From NCBI GenBank assembly GCA_003164305.1, contig PLSZ01000435.1, forward strand, positions 2,493 to 9,040: a DNA stretch of 6,548 nucleotides. Reading direction: 5' to 3'. The first letter of the stretch is position 1, and the number at the start of each line of letters is the position of its first letter. Below the pieces are notes generated by a model, which saw only the letters and a list, made by a program, of their open reading frames with translations, ran no database searches and had not been told where the DNA came from. This document shows, piece after piece, positions 6,391 to 6,548 of this stretch. A program made the position numbers and the translations under genes. This DNA is from Acetobacteraceae bacterium. GTDB lineage: Bacteria; Pseudomonadota; Alphaproteobacteria; Acetobacterales; Acetobacteraceae.

Positions 6391-6548
6391 ATGGCCGTCG
6401 AACTTTCAGAAGCCCAGGATGCCAGCCGCGATTTCATTCGTGATATCGTCGCCGCGGATCTGGAATCCGGCAAGGTCCAATCCGTCGTCACCCGATTTCC
6501 GCCCGAGCCCAACGGCTATCTTCACATCGGCCACGCCAAGTCGATCTG
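6391..6548 (+). CDS. glnS: Glutaminyl-tRNA synthetase, N-terminal end (3' truncated by window)
   Basis: The first 52 codons of a class I aminoacyl-tRNA synthetase that charges tRNA-Gln with glutamine in the cytoplasm. Residues 15-28 ([14 protein letters not shown]) and 35-52, ending [17 protein letters not shown], match the N-terminus of GlnRS closely. HIGH at residues 45-48 is the class I ATP-binding signature. The related glutamyl-tRNA synthetase has a different context here (typically a P-S-P-T-G stretch before the signature), so GlnRS is preferred; a eukaryote-like GluRS is not expected in this setting. The start is well fixed: an in-frame TGA at 6376-6378 lies just upstream, there is no alternative start codon between it and the ATG, and GAGGTG at 6377-6382 serves as ribosome site. 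The catalytic core, the KMSKS loop and the anticodon-binding domains are beyond the window, so it cannot be seen whether the protein carries the C-terminal YqeY domain found in some bacterial GlnRS. Confidence 0.93.
   Translation, partial: MAVELSEAQDASRDFIRDIVAADLESGKVQSVVTRFPPEPNGYLHIGHAKSI

Noticed and set aside
1..6548. Mobile elements, CRISPR arrays, tRNA or rRNA genes, riboswitches, phage or defence genes
   Set aside because: Nearly every base is in one of seven ordinary genes; no inverted terminal repeats, spaced short repeats, transposase motifs or structured RNA were found. Codon style is uniform across the window, giving no sign of recent transfer.

Overview
The window is a compact stretch of high-GC DNA (codons mostly ending in G or C), all read from the + strand with almost no non-coding sequence. 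It looks chromosomal, from a Gram-negative bacterium: the substrate-binding proteins carry cleavable Sec-type signal peptides instead of lipoprotein signals. Codon preference and protein style suggest an alphaproteobacterium. A glutaminyl-tRNA synthetase gene at the right edge is compatible with only some members of that class. The taxon is an inference from general appearance, not from a marker gene comparison.

Layout, left to right: (1) 1-291, the C-terminal end of a DppD/OppD-type ATPase cut by the window edge; (2) 288-1268, a complete DppF/OppF-type ATPase, overlapping the previous gene by ATGA; (3) 1278-2867 and (4) 2897-4489, two tandem paralogous periplasmic substrate-binding proteins of solute-binding family 5, about 65% identical without a single gap over 508 mature residues (hand count); (5) 4490-5461, a DppB-type permease starting on the base after the preceding stop codon; (6) 5471-6358, a DppC-type permease; (7) 6391-6548, the first 52 codons of glnS (glutaminyl-tRNA synthetase), cut by the right edge. 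The longest gap between genes is 32 bases, so no stretch lacks a gene for 300 bases.

Genes 1-6 together encode a complete peptide/nickel-type (family 5) ABC importer in the order D-F-A1-A2-B-C: two different ATPases, two different permeases and two alternative binding proteins. The likely working model is that either binding protein captures a ligand in the periplasm and delivers it to the shared B/C channel, powered by the D/F ATPase pair. The substrate cannot be read from sequence; the family transports di- and oligopeptides, nickel chelates, haem, opines, glutathione and other compounds. The promoter must lie left of the window or inside it unrecognised. No terminator is visible between the transporter and glnS.

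This is an ordinary metabolic region and I see no hidden new system. The points most worth a second look are the tandem binding proteins with divergence concentrated in one segment, their four shared cysteines including a C-x-x-C pair, the four-cysteine tails on both ATPases, and the close placement of glnS.
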